Shown here: positions 1-6,961 of the stretch, one piece after another | How the letters are laid out: every line of letters begins with the position of its first letter | Position numbering within the stretch: the stretch's first letter is position 1 | NCBI GenBank assembly: GCA_946481205.1 | Contig: CAMLNB010000099.1 | Coordinates: forward strand, 1-12,513 | Reading direction: 5' to 3' | Source of the DNA: an uncultured Kangiella sp. | GTDB lineage: Bacteria > Pseudomonadota > Gammaproteobacteria > Enterobacterales > DSM-103792 | Length of the DNA stretch: 12,513 nt | The notes under the pieces: generated by a model | Seen by the model: only the letters and a program-made list of their open reading frames with translations | Databases searched by the model: none | What the model was told of the DNA's origin: nothing | Program-made: the position numbers and the translations under genes

Positions 1-326
1 ATTACGGCGTGCGTTGGCAGATTCTGCTGTTTGGTCATGGCTTGCTGGACCAACTGCGACAACCGTTTCTGGGCCTGACTGCGCACGCGCTGTTGTTGCC
101 GCTGCCCGCTGAGCTGGCTGCTGATGCCCAGGCCGCTGATGCTGCTATTGCTGATTGCATCGCACGCGAAAGTGCCGAGTGGACACCGGCGCATTTGGCG
201 CCGCTGCCGATTCTGGGTATTCCGGGCTGGTGGCCGGGCAATGACCACGAAGTGTTCTACGACAATCGCCAGTATTTCAGGCGGGAACGGCGACGGCAGC
301 AAACGACAGCGCCTGAAAATCCGTGA
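1..326 (+). CDS. DUF3025 family protein, 3' part only
   Basis: This is the C-terminal part of a protein whose start lies before the window; the reading frame is open from base 3 and ends at TGA 324-326. The residues LLFGHGLLDQL, then GLTAHALLLP, and later LPILGIPGWWPGN followed by FYDNRQYFR match the conserved C-terminal pattern of DUF3025, a family of uncharacterised proteobacterial proteins. I know of no established function. The GTG at base 9 could serve as a start, but conserved sequence runs up to the window edge, so truncation is the better reading. The gene converges on the sensor-kinase gene, with only 34 bp between the two stop codons. Confidence 0.75.
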   Translation, partial: YGVRWQILLFGHGLLDQLRQPFLGLTAHALLLPLPAELAADAQAADAAIADCIARESAEWTPAHLAPLPILGIPGWWPGNDHEVFYDNRQYFRRERRRQQTTAPENP

Positions 327-337
327 CTCTGTTGCGT

Positions 338-353
338 GAATGCAGGCGCATTC
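338..353. terminator. small hairpin between convergent genes (weak terminator candidate)
   Basis: GAATGC, a four-base loop AGGC, then GCATTC form a six-pair stem in the 34-bp gap between the DUF3025 stop and the kinase stop. Its position suits a shared terminator, but no T-run follows on either strand, so intrinsic termination is doubtful. Confidence 0.25.
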
Positions 354-360
354 GGCGCTA

Positions 361-1791
361 TCAGTTTGTGCGCTCTGGCGCGAGGCTTGCTGCCGAATCG
401 GCAGGCCAACACACCTCAACACACAAGCCTTGCGGTGAACGATTGTGCAGGCGGATCTGTGCGCCGAGTTGCAAGGCTGCTTCCCGAGCAATCGCAAGTC
501 CGAGACCTGAGCCGGTGACATGATGACCGAGCTCGCGATAGAACGGCTCGAAGACTTGTTCGTGTTTGCTGGGGTCGATCCCTGGGCCTTCATCGCATAA
601 TTGCCAACACAGTTCCTGTGCGCTGCGGCTGATGCGAATCTGCAAACGCGAATGCTCCGGTGAGTAGCGAATGGCGTTGTCGAGCAAATTTCGCAACAAG
701 GCGCGTAGCGCCATTTCGCTGCCTGATACCTGAGCATTGTCCAGCGGGACAAACTCAAGCTGCTGATGTTTGGATTCGAGCAGAATGGCCAGCTCATCCA
801 ACAGTTGCTGCGTCAGTGTGCTGAGGTTTTGCTTTGATTGAGGTGCTGCAATCGTGTTGCCGGGCTGGCGCGAGTGCTCCAAACGGCTAAGCAGTAGCAG
901 CTGCTCGACCAGGCGATTGGTGCGGACAATACCGGCTCTGACCTGTCGCAAAGCTTCGGTGCGCTCGGCACCATCCGACGCCAGGGCATTCTCGGTATGT
1001 ACCTGTAACGCCGCCAGCGGTGTGCGCAGCTCATGCGCGGCATCCGCGATAAAACGCCGCTGCTGCTGAAACGCGTTGGCCAGACGTTCCATCAGTGTGT
1101 TGAAGCTGCGTACCAGCGGTTGTATTTCTTCCGGCGCGAGCTCGGTTGGTAACGGCTGCAACTGCTCCGGCGTGCGCGCTTCAATGCTGGCCGTTAGCGA
1201 GGTGATGGGAGCCAGCGCGCGGCGCAAAGCCAGCACGATCAGTAGCGCCATAACCGGAATCAAGGTCAGTCCTGGCCAAACTGTTTGCAGGGCAATTTCG
1301 GCGGATAGTTCGCCGCGAACGTCATCACGATGGCCGACCTGAATCCAGCCGCCGCCGGCGGTGCTCAGTGTGAAAACGCGCCAGTCGTGCTCGCCGTGTT
1401 GTTGCTCGCTGTAGCCAGCGACGTAATCGGAAAAGGGTTCATGCGGCGCCGAATCGGAACGTGCTTGCAGCTTGCCGTCTGCGCTCCAGAGCTGGAAAGC
1501 AATCTTGTTTTCGTAGGCATGGCCGAGCGCATCACGCTCCCATTCTTCGCTAACCGCTTCCTCATCGACATTGATGTTGCCATGCCAGCTTTCGATGGCC
1601 AGCAAACCCGCTTGCCGTTCAATAGCCGGTGCAAGCGAGGCGCGCAAGACTTTTGCGTGCTGGGCAAGTTGGGCGTCGAACACTTCCTCAAGTTCGTGAC
1701 GGCTTTCCAAGTAGCCGGCGACGGCTGAAACAATCAGCAGCAGAGCCATCAGGCCGAGTAGGGTACTGAGCAGGTAGCGGCGCAGGCTCAC
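361..1791 (-). CDS. sensor histidine kinase, PmrB/QseC class
   Basis: Membrane-bound sensor kinase of 476 residues that would phosphorylate the response regulator encoded just upstream. TM1 is at about residues 8-27 and TM2 at about 170-190, enclosing a periplasmic sensor domain of roughly 140 residues. A HAMP-like linker follows, then the HisKA box with phospho-accepting His253 (DAAHELRTPL). The catalytic domain has an N box (RNLLDNAIRYSPE, Asn368/Asn372), a G1 box (DEGPGID, 400-406) and a G2 box (GSGLGLA, 427-433). All catalytic motifs are intact. The start is GTG and shares a 4-bp GTGA overlap with the regulator stop, indicating translational coupling. The sensor loop is acidic, with ExxE motifs at 33-36 and 82-85. 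PmrB of Salmonella uses an ExxE motif to bind Fe(III), but the ligand here is unknown. It is the last gene of the seven-gene operon. Confidence 0.93.
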   Translation of the reverse strand: MSLRRYLLSTLLGLMALLLIVSAVAGYLESRHELEEVFDAQLAQHAKVLRASLAPAIERQAGLLAIESWHGNINVDEEAVSEEWERDALGHAYENKIAFQLWSADGKLQARSDSAPHEPFSDYVAGYSEQQHGEHDWRVFTLSTAGGGWIQVGHRDDVRGELSAEIALQTVWPGLTLIPVMALLIVLALRRALAPITSLTASIEARTPEQLQPLPTELAPEEIQPLVRSFNTLMERLANAFQQQRRFIADAAHELRTPLAALQVHTENALASDGAERTEALRQVRAGIVRTNRLVEQLLLLSRLEHSRQPGNTIAAPQSKQNLSTLTQQLLDELAILLESKHQQLEFVPLDNAQVSGSEMALRALLRNLLDNAIRYSPEHSRLQIRISRSAQELCWQLCDEGPGIDPSKHEQVFEPFYRELGHHVTGSGLGLAIAREAALQLGAQIRLHNRSPQGLCVEVCWPADSAASLAPERTN

Positions 1792-2474
1792 AAACTGGCA
1801 TCCCGATTGAGGCCAGCATCGGGATCGATGGTATAGCCAATACCCCGGACAGTTCGGATCAAGTCATTGCCAAATTTCTTGCGCAGGTGATGAACATGCA
1901 CTTCGATGGTGTTGCTACCGACTTCCTCAGCCCAACTGTACAGCGTCTGTTCAAGCTGTTCCCGACTCAACACATTGCCTTTGTTTTCCAGTAAGGCTTG
2001 CAACAAAGCAAATTCTCGTCGCGGCAGGATGACCGGACTGCCGGCAAGTTCAACACGATGACTGTTAAGGTCCAGGCGCAGAGTGCCATGCTGAATGCTG
2101 TTGTCGACCCGACCACTACGCCGCCGCTGCAATACCCGTAGCCGCGCCAGCAATTCGTCAACACTGAACGGTTTGCCGAGATAATCGTCGGCGCCGGCAT
2201 CAAGCCCGGCAACGCGGTCCTGAACATCGTCGCGTGCAGTCAGAATCAGCACCGGCACCGATTCGCCGCGCTTGCGGGTGTTGCGCAGGACTTCCAGACC
2301 ATCGCGCTTGGGCAAGCCGAGATCGAGCACGACCAGATCAAACTGCTCGTTTTGCAAGGCTAGCTCGGCAGCAACGCCGTCGCGAAACCAGTCAACGCTG
2401 TAACCGGCTCGACGAAGCGCCGTGACAATGCCTTCGCCGAGCAGCTGGTCATCTTCCGCAAGCAGTAATCGCAT
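1788..2474 (-). CDS. OmpR-family response regulator, PmrA/QseB class
   Basis: Cytoplasmic transcription factor of 228 residues. The receiver domain (about 1-115) has the acidic pair Asp8/Asp9, phospho-acceptor Asp51 (VVLDLGLPKRDG), Thr79 (LILTARD) and Lys101 (GKPFSVDELLARL). The C-terminal winged helix (about 125-220) contains the recognition-helix region SNTIEVHVHHLRKKFG and the wing IRTVRGIGY. These features are typical of the PmrA/BasR and QseB branch. It starts at ATG 2474, three bases after the stop of the preceding TPR-like gene, and overlaps the kinase start by 4 bp, so it should be co-transcribed with both. Regulators of this branch bind direct TTAA half-sites; one such site lies at the head of this operon (6848-6864). 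Calling it pmrA or qseB proper would go beyond what the sequence shows. Confidence 0.93.
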   Translation of the reverse strand: MRLLLAEDDQLLGEGIVTALRRAGYSVDWFRDGVAAELALQNEQFDLVVLDLGLPKRDGLEVLRNTRKRGESVPVLILTARDDVQDRVAGLDAGADDYLGKPFSVDELLARLRVLQRRRSGRVDNSIQHGTLRLDLNSHRVELAGSPVILPRREFALLQALLENKGNVLSREQLEQTLYSWAEEVGSNTIEVHVHHLRKKFGNDLIRTVRGIGYTIDPDAGLNRDASL

Positions 2475-2477
2475 CCG

Positions 2478-3143
2478 TCACTTCTTCAGTTTTTTCATGA
2501 TTTTGGCCTGCAGCGCCTCCGCTTCTTTGCGTCGACCTTGATCGGCCAGTTCGCGACCGGGTCGCGGCGCGGCTTGCAGGGCTTTGCTGATCGCCGCAGC
2601 GGCTGCGACATATTCGTCTTGTTCATACAAAAAATCGGCATAGAAATAATTGCTGTCGATGCCGTCCGGATTCTCGGCCAAACCGGCCTGCAGGTGTGAA
2701 CGGGCTTTATCGTCATCACCAAAGCCGACCGGCCAACCGGGCACTTGATAGTATAGGCTGCCAAGACTGGTATGGGCGGACCCGGCGAGGGCGTGGGGAT
2801 CTTGCTGCAACGCCGTTTCAAACTTCAGCTTTGCCTGTTTCACCAAACTCAGCGCTCCGAGACCGCCCTTGGCACCTGCATAAGTAGACAGGATGATGCC
2901 TTCCCAAATCAACGCTTCGGCTGCCAGTGGGTGCGCGTTGCTGACCGTGGCTGCATCGGCGGCCAACGCGGCAAACGCTTTCTCTTGATCGTCCTCGGGG
3001 GTCTGGTACTTGATCTCCGCCCAACGTGTTTGCAGTGCGACGACATCGGGACTCAGCTCGGCGCGTGCAACGCTGCCCAGGCTGGCACCGAACAGCAGCA
3101 CAAGCAGTAAGAAGTGTGGCAAACGTGATTTGGGTAGCAACAT
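2478..3143 (-). CDS. secreted TPR-like protein
   Basis: Protein of 221 residues with a clear Sec signal peptide: basic start (MLLPKSRLPH), hydrophobic core FLLLVLLFGASLGS, and an ARA cleavage site at about residue 28. The mature part is alanine-rich and helical. Stretches around 76-115 (AEALIWEGIILS, KLKFETALQQDPHALAG) and 150-190 (ARSHLQAGLAENPDGIDSNYFYADFLYEQDEYVAAAAAISKAL) resemble tetratricopeptide repeats. The lysine-rich end is KIMKKLKK. There is no Cys lipobox, so it is probably a soluble periplasmic protein. The ribosome binding site AGGAG sits 9 bases before the ATG and overlaps the stop of the SDR gene. Its place between the enzymes and the two-component genes suggests a periplasmic partner for the sensor or for export of the product, but this is inference only. 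Confidence 0.75.
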   Translation of the reverse strand: MLLPKSRLPHFLLLVLLFGASLGSVARAELSPDVVALQTRWAEIKYQTPEDDQEKAFAALAADAATVSNAHPLAAEALIWEGIILSTYAGAKGGLGALSLVKQAKLKFETALQQDPHALAGSAHTSLGSLYYQVPGWPVGFGDDDKARSHLQAGLAENPDGIDSNYFYADFLYEQDEYVAAAAAISKALQAAPRPGRELADQGRRKEAEALQAKIMKKLKK

Positions 3144-3155
3144 GGTAGTTTCTCC

Positions 3156-3953
3156 TCAGGAACGGGCATAGCGCTTGACCAGCGGCAGTTGCTTGGCAAG
3201 TGCACGGTCAATCAGCTGTGGGAACAGGGCATTCAAACGCACGAATAATTTCTCCGGCCAGCCGAGTTGGCGTCTTGCCGGTCGAGTCCATAGCGCTTCG
3301 AGCACCGCATCCGCCACTACTTCCGGCGGATCCATATGGACTTTCAGTGCTTGATTCATGGCCATCACATTCGCAGGGTTCAGCGCGGTGCGGGTCGCTC
3401 GCGGTGACAGGGTGGTGATCGCAATGTCGCTATCGGCCAGTTCACGGCGCAAGCTTTCGGCAAAGCCGGTCAGGCCGAATTTGCTGGCCGCGTAGGCGGC
3501 GTAGCCGGCATGCCCGATGCGACCAAATGTCGAGGTAATGAAGATCAATTGGCTGCTACGCTGCAGATGCAACTGCGGCAACAGCGCATGGGTGAGCAGC
3601 ATGGGGGCCAGCAGATTGATCTGCATCGTCATGGTCAACACCGATTCCGGCTGCTCTTCGAACAGACCGAACTGATTCCAGCCAGCGTTGTGAATGACTT
3701 TGTTGATCCCGCCCGGAAAGCGTCGTGCGGCCTCGACAATGGCGGCACGGCCATTGGTGTCGGTCAGATCGGCAGTAACCGTATGAATGTCGGCATTTTT
3801 TGGCAGCGTTTTTCGCAGCGTCGCCAATTCGCTGTCTTCGCGTCCGTGTAGCAGTAGCGAGGCACCGGCACTGGTCAAGCGCTGGGCAATCGCGCTGCCG
3901 ATGCCGCCGGTAGCACCAGTAAGGAGAATGCGCGAATCAGGCAGCGTGAGCAT
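3156..3953 (-). CDS. short-chain dehydrogenase/reductase
   Basis: Cytoplasmic NAD(P)-dependent oxidoreductase of the classical SDR type, 265 residues. The cofactor motif TGATGGIG (12-19) opens the Rossmann fold. HNAG at 88-91, Asn113, Ser141 and the YxxxK pair Tyr154/Lys158 (YAASK) form the catalytic set. I chose ATG 3953 because a GGAG lies 9 bases upstream and the Rossmann strand (DSRILLTGATGG) begins five residues later. Longer starts would add a non-conserved extension read through the end of the preceding gene. From 3953 it overlaps the upstream oxidase gene by 17 bp. The C-terminal part (GWPEKLFVRLNALFPQLIDRALAKQL) is typical of SDRs acting on lipidic or hydrophobic carbonyls, but the substrate cannot be read from sequence. 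It probably performs the reductive step of the pathway encoded here. Confidence 0.9.
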   Translation of the reverse strand: MLTLPDSRILLTGATGGIGSAIAQRLTSAGASLLLHGREDSELATLRKTLPKNADIHTVTADLTDTNGRAAIVEAARRFPGGINKVIHNAGWNQFGLFEEQPESVLTMTMQINLLAPMLLTHALLPQLHLQRSSQLIFITSTFGRIGHAGYAAYAASKFGLTGFAESLRRELADSDIAITTLSPRATRTALNPANVMAMNQALKVHMDPPEVVADAVLEALWTRPARRQLGWPEKLFVRLNALFPQLIDRALAKQLPLVKRYARS

Positions 3954-4614
3954 GGCTGGCATCTCCAGAGAGGGGGAGCGAGCGGAAAACATCGCCATAC
4001 AAGCGATAGAAGCGTTTGGCGGCATGGATCACCGCGGCCTGATCGGCAGGATCGTCGAGGCGATCCATCAAGCTGCGAAAGAATTCGATGTGCTCCAGAT
4101 CAAGCGAACCATGCGACAGCAGGTAGCTGAAAGCTTGTTGCGGCAGCTTCAGTTTTTCCTGAATGATGTGCGCCGCATTGGTGGCCAGCTGAATGCTGGT
4201 GCCTTCCAACACCTGAACCATGCCGAAGAATCCAACCGGATTGCGTCGCTGCACCGTGTCATAGGCATAGGCGACCATCATTTCGGTGGCAAACGCCGGT
4301 GTGCCAGAACGTACGGCGGCTGCATCGCCACCACAGGCGCGGATATCATTCAGAATCCATTCTTCGTGGCCGATTTCTTCCTCGATATATTCTGCGGCGG
4401 CGGTGCGCAGCCAGCCATGTCGTTCATCAAGGCGCGCACCGACGGCCATCATCAACGGCACCGTATGTTTGACGTGGTGATAGGCTTCGGTCAGGAAGGC
4501 GAGATAGGTGTCCCGATCGATATCGCCGGCCAAGGTGCGATGAATGACCGGTGACTCCAGCAGATAGTTGCGTGCGACGCTGGTTTCGCGCTGCAGTTGT
4601 TCAAAGAATGACAT
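3937..4614 (-). CDS. TenA/PqqC-like iron-containing redox enzyme (haem-oxygenase-fold di-iron oxidase)
   Basis: All-helical protein of 225 residues in the TenA/PqqC/haem-oxygenase-like superfamily, matching the iron-containing redox enzyme branch. Candidate metal ligands are visible: Glu43 (TEAYHHVKHT), the EEEIGHEEW stretch with Glu80/His83, Asp90, Glu137 (VLEGTS), and an HxxxDxxH motif at His168/Asp172/His175 (HGSLDLEH). The last motif is typical of haem-oxygenase-like di-iron oxidases such as the alkene-forming UndA and various N-oxygenases. It lacks the features I would expect of a thiaminase or of true haem oxygenase, and no thiamine genes are nearby. A GAGG lies 8 bases before the ATG, and 14 bp separate it from the stop of the acyl-activating gene. 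An O2-dependent oxidation or cleavage of an acyl or amine intermediate is inferred from the neighbours. Confidence 0.82.
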   Translation of the reverse strand: MSFFEQLQRETSVARNYLLESPVIHRTLAGDIDRDTYLAFLTEAYHHVKHTVPLMMAVGARLDERHGWLRTAAAEYIEEEIGHEEWILNDIRACGGDAAAVRSGTPAFATEMMVAYAYDTVQRRNPVGFFGMVQVLEGTSIQLATNAAHIIQEKLKLPQQAFSYLLSHGSLDLEHIEFFRSLMDRLDDPADQAAVIHAAKRFYRLYGDVFRSLPLSGDASHAHAA

Positions 4615-4628
4615 CAGGGCTACCTCGT

Positions 4629-6194
4629 TCAGCAGACAGGTGATGGAAGTGTGAGAGGCGAATCGGCGGGCGTTTGATTCGCATCGATTAGGTAACGGGA
4701 AAGCACGGCGCTGCCATAGCGTTGCCAGATCGCTTCGCGTTTAGGCCGGCCGTTGCTAGTTAGCAAGCCGTTCTCGACCCGAAACTCTTCCGTCGCTGGC
4801 AGAGCAAAACGTAACTGGGCGTAATCGGGCAGTCGTCGATTGACACGCGCCAGTGCGGCCTGAACGCTTGCCACGGAGCAGTCGGGCAGAGTGACCACCA
4901 CGGCAGCCAATGCCGGTTGGCTTTCGCCAAATACCGCGGCTTGCAGAAATTCAGGTTCTGCCAGCAATTCGCTTTCCGGCCACTCTGGCGAGACGTTGCG
5001 GCCAAAACTGGTGATCAGCAGGTTTTTCTTGCGACCGTTGATCTGCAAAAAGCCATCACGGTCTACCATGCCGATGTCGCCGGTGGCCACAACATTGCCC
5101 TGAGGGTTTTGCTCGACGCCAGTGCTGCCATTGCTATCGAGATAGCCAAGGAAGGCATTGCCATGGACGAGCAACTCGCCATCATTTGCGCGCTCGACTC
5201 GAACGTGTGGCAGTGGCTTGCCAACCGTGCCAGCACGCCGATCAGTCGGGGTGTTGACTGCAACCACCGACGCACATTCCGACAGGCCATACCCTTCGTA
5301 GACAGGTAGCGCCAATGCCTCTGCGCGGGCCAACAGCTCAGCGGAGACTCGTGCTCCACCTACGGCGACAAAGTGCAGACTGTCGTGGCGAAAGATGGTT
5401 GGCGCTTGCTCCAGCACGGTCAGTAAACTGCTCAGCATTTGCGGCAACAGGATGATGCTGTTGGCCTGCTCGCACTCAATGCGATGCAGCAACACGCTCG
5501 GATCGAACTGGCTGCTACCGGTCAGGCCGACATCTTTGAGTGGCGGCAGCACAACTCGAGCGCCACTCAGGAGTGCGCTGTAAACGCCAGCGACATTTTC
5601 CAGCAGCACCGCCAATGGCAACACGCAGAGGTGCGTGGCAATTGCCAGTGTGCTGGTAACGGCTTGCAGTGACTGCGCCACTTGCCATTGCTGTTGTGCA
5701 CTCAGGCAAACACCTTTCGGCGTACCCGTGGTCCCGGATGTAAACGTGATTTTGCTGGTGCCGAGCGGCAGCGCTGTGACCTGTTCAAGTTTTCGCGTGT
5801 AACCTGCGATGTCGTTGCCAAGGCTGGTGATGGCAGGCGGTGCGACGGCGGTGAAACCATTACCAGCATTGGGGCCAGGCAGTTGCTTTGGCATCAGCAG
5901 CAAATCAATGCTGGCTTGGTTTAGCACATGCTGCTGCTGGGCTGCGGTGAAAAACAGCGGTAACGGCACGCAAACGACATCCGCTACTTGCGCGGCCAGA
6001 TCCCAGAGCACGAAGCTGACACTGTTATCGAGCTGCAGGGCCATGCGCTGAATGTTGTGTTCGCGCAGCCATTCGGCGGCGGTGCTGACGTCGCGTATCA
6101 GTTGGCGATAGTTCAGACAATGCTGCCCGTCTTGCAAGGCAACCTGATCAGCAGCGCTGATCGCCAGATGCATCAAACGCGTCCACGCGCTCAT
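4629..6194 (-). CDS. AMP-binding acyl-CoA synthetase/ligase
   Basis: ANL-superfamily enzyme of 521 residues that would activate a carboxylic acid, probably a fatty acid, with ATP to an acyl-adenylate and then load it on CoA or another acceptor. Motifs in order: TSGTTGTPKG (152-161, phosphate loop), GYGLSE (301-306), TGD (371-373), the hinge region GRKKNLL (387-393) followed by SFGRNVSPEW, and the C-terminal catalytic Lys in NGRPKR (Lys485). The SFGRNVSPEW stretch is typical of long-chain acyl-CoA synthetases. The start at ATG 6194 is supported by an ATGA overlap with the stop of the preceding gene; an upstream extension to 6245 would be read out of frame through that gene. No carrier-protein domain or gene is visible, so CoA is the likely acceptor. 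Confidence 0.9.
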   Translation of the reverse strand: MSAWTRLMHLAISAADQVALQDGQHCLNYRQLIRDVSTAAEWLREHNIQRMALQLDNSVSFVLWDLAAQVADVVCVPLPLFFTAAQQQHVLNQASIDLLLMPKQLPGPNAGNGFTAVAPPAITSLGNDIAGYTRKLEQVTALPLGTSKITFTSGTTGTPKGVCLSAQQQWQVAQSLQAVTSTLAIATHLCVLPLAVLLENVAGVYSALLSGARVVLPPLKDVGLTGSSQFDPSVLLHRIECEQANSIILLPQMLSSLLTVLEQAPTIFRHDSLHFVAVGGARVSAELLARAEALALPVYEGYGLSECASVVAVNTPTDRRAGTVGKPLPHVRVERANDGELLVHGNAFLGYLDSNGSTGVEQNPQGNVVATGDIGMVDRDGFLQINGRKKNLLITSFGRNVSPEWPESELLAEPEFLQAAVFGESQPALAAVVVTLPDCSVASVQAALARVNRRLPDYAQLRFALPATEEFRVENGLLTSNGRPKREAIWQRYGSAVLSRYLIDANQTPADSPLTLPSPVC

Positions 6195-6802
6195 GACGTG
6201 GCACTCCGAAAATCTGTCGGTATCCGTGCTGCCATGACGGTGCAAGGTTGATCGTAGTAGCGGCCCCAGTCCGCCGCTGCCGCACCGAGTCGGCTTTTTT
6301 CCGCTGCAACGAGTGCAGCCAGCGGAATGCCATGTTTGCGAAAGGCATTGGCGACGGTATTGGTGACGTTGCAGACCACCGCTTGGTAGTTCATGGCTCC
6401 CAGCCAGCGCCCCATGGCACCGATCAGGACTCGCGTAGCGCCAGCGGTTTCGCCGACCAGATTGCCGACTTCGACAATGTCGGCGCGGGTAAGCTCGGCA
6501 TCAAGTTTGGTTTGCAGCAGCTGCTCGACTGGCGCATCAAGGTACTGCTCAAGAAACAGTGCTTGCTCTGCGGCCGGGCGACAGCCGGCCGCGGCAACCA
6601 ATGCGTTGTTGGCATCGCGCAAACCAAACAGGATCGGCATGAACGAATGGATGCGTGCATCGTACGCACGGGCAAAGCCAGTGCGAACAAACTGCTCCAG
6701 CTCGAAGCGCTGCGGATGTGCAGCAGGGTAGGCTGCAAACTGCAGTGGCCCGGCGATGCGCGGGCTGGGGTGACACAAAACTTCTGCAGTGCAGGATGGC
6801 AT
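6191..6802 (-). CDS. thermostable hemolysin family protein (GNAT-like)
   Basis: Protein of 203 residues belonging to the thermostable hemolysin family, named after a Vibrio haemolysin. Recognisable blocks are FVRTGFARAYDARIHSFMP (38-56), CRPAAEQALFLEQYLDAPVE (74-93), IVEVGNLV (109-116) and FRKHGIPL (154-161). From memory the family is placed in the acetyltransferase-like clan, close to autoinducer synthases, so an acyltransferase role fits better than membrane lysis. There is no signal peptide or transmembrane helix, which also argues against a secreted toxin. ATG 6802 is chosen because GGAG lies 7 bases upstream; a TTG at 6808 would be only one base from that site. This is the first gene of the operon and overlaps the acyl-activating gene by 4 bp, consistent with the two proteins working in sequence on an activated acyl group. 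Confidence 0.85.
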   Translation of the reverse strand: MPSCTAEVLCHPSPRIAGPLQFAAYPAAHPQRFELEQFVRTGFARAYDARIHSFMPILFGLRDANNALVAAAGCRPAAEQALFLEQYLDAPVEQLLQTKLDAELTRADIVEVGNLVGETAGATRVLIGAMGRWLGAMNYQAVVCNVTNTVANAFRKHGIPLAALVAAEKSRLGAAAADWGRYYDQPCTVMAARIPTDFRSATS

Positions 6803-6811
6803 GACCAAGCT

Positions 6812-6827
6812 CCATCGAATTCGATGG
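6812..6827. promoter_or_regulatory. perfect 16-bp palindrome over the first gene's ribosome binding site
   Basis: CCATCGAATTCGATGG is an exact inverted repeat. On the minus strand its last two bases are part of the GGAG ribosome binding site of the hemolysin-family gene. In RNA it would fold as a six-pair stem with an AAUU loop and partly hide that site; as DNA it could be a dimeric repressor operator. Sequence alone does not decide between them, and chance is possible. Confidence 0.45.
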
Positions 6828-6847
6828 GCTCAGTCTCGGTGGCCTAG

Positions 6848-6864
6848 CTTAAGACCGGATTAAG
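6848..6864 (-). promoter_or_regulatory. PmrA/QseB-type response-regulator box
   Basis: On the minus strand the bases read CTTAAT, five bases, CTTAAG. This fits the published PmrA (BasR) box pattern YTTAAK-N5-YTTAAK at every defined position, and QseB sites are similar. It lies 45 bp before the ATG of the first gene of the operon whose last two genes encode a regulator of exactly this class. I see no convincing -10 hexamer downstream, which would suit a promoter that needs an activator. The transcription start is therefore unknown. Confidence 0.65.
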
Positions 6865-6961
6865 CGAGGTTCCGGCAAATTGTGCTTGTTTTGGCAATAC
6901 GGCCGGGAACTTTTGTTGTGGCTGGTGTTCGCGCAGCAATCGATTGTACGGGCTTGGCAGG

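Noticed and set aside
3787..4554. 255-codon plus-strand frame opposite the di-iron oxidase and SDR genes
   Set aside because: Antisense to two genes with clear catalytic motifs; no motif of its own.
6191..6802. Possible secreted pore-forming toxin suggested by the family name hemolysin
   Set aside because: No signal peptide or transmembrane segment, and the gene is fused by overlap to acyl-metabolism genes; an acyltransferase-like role is more likely.
6869..6910. Imperfect inverted repeat GTTCCGGC / GCCGGGAAC next to the regulator box
   Set aside because: One bulge and a loop of about 25 bases, with no T-run; too weak to call as the DUF3293 terminator.
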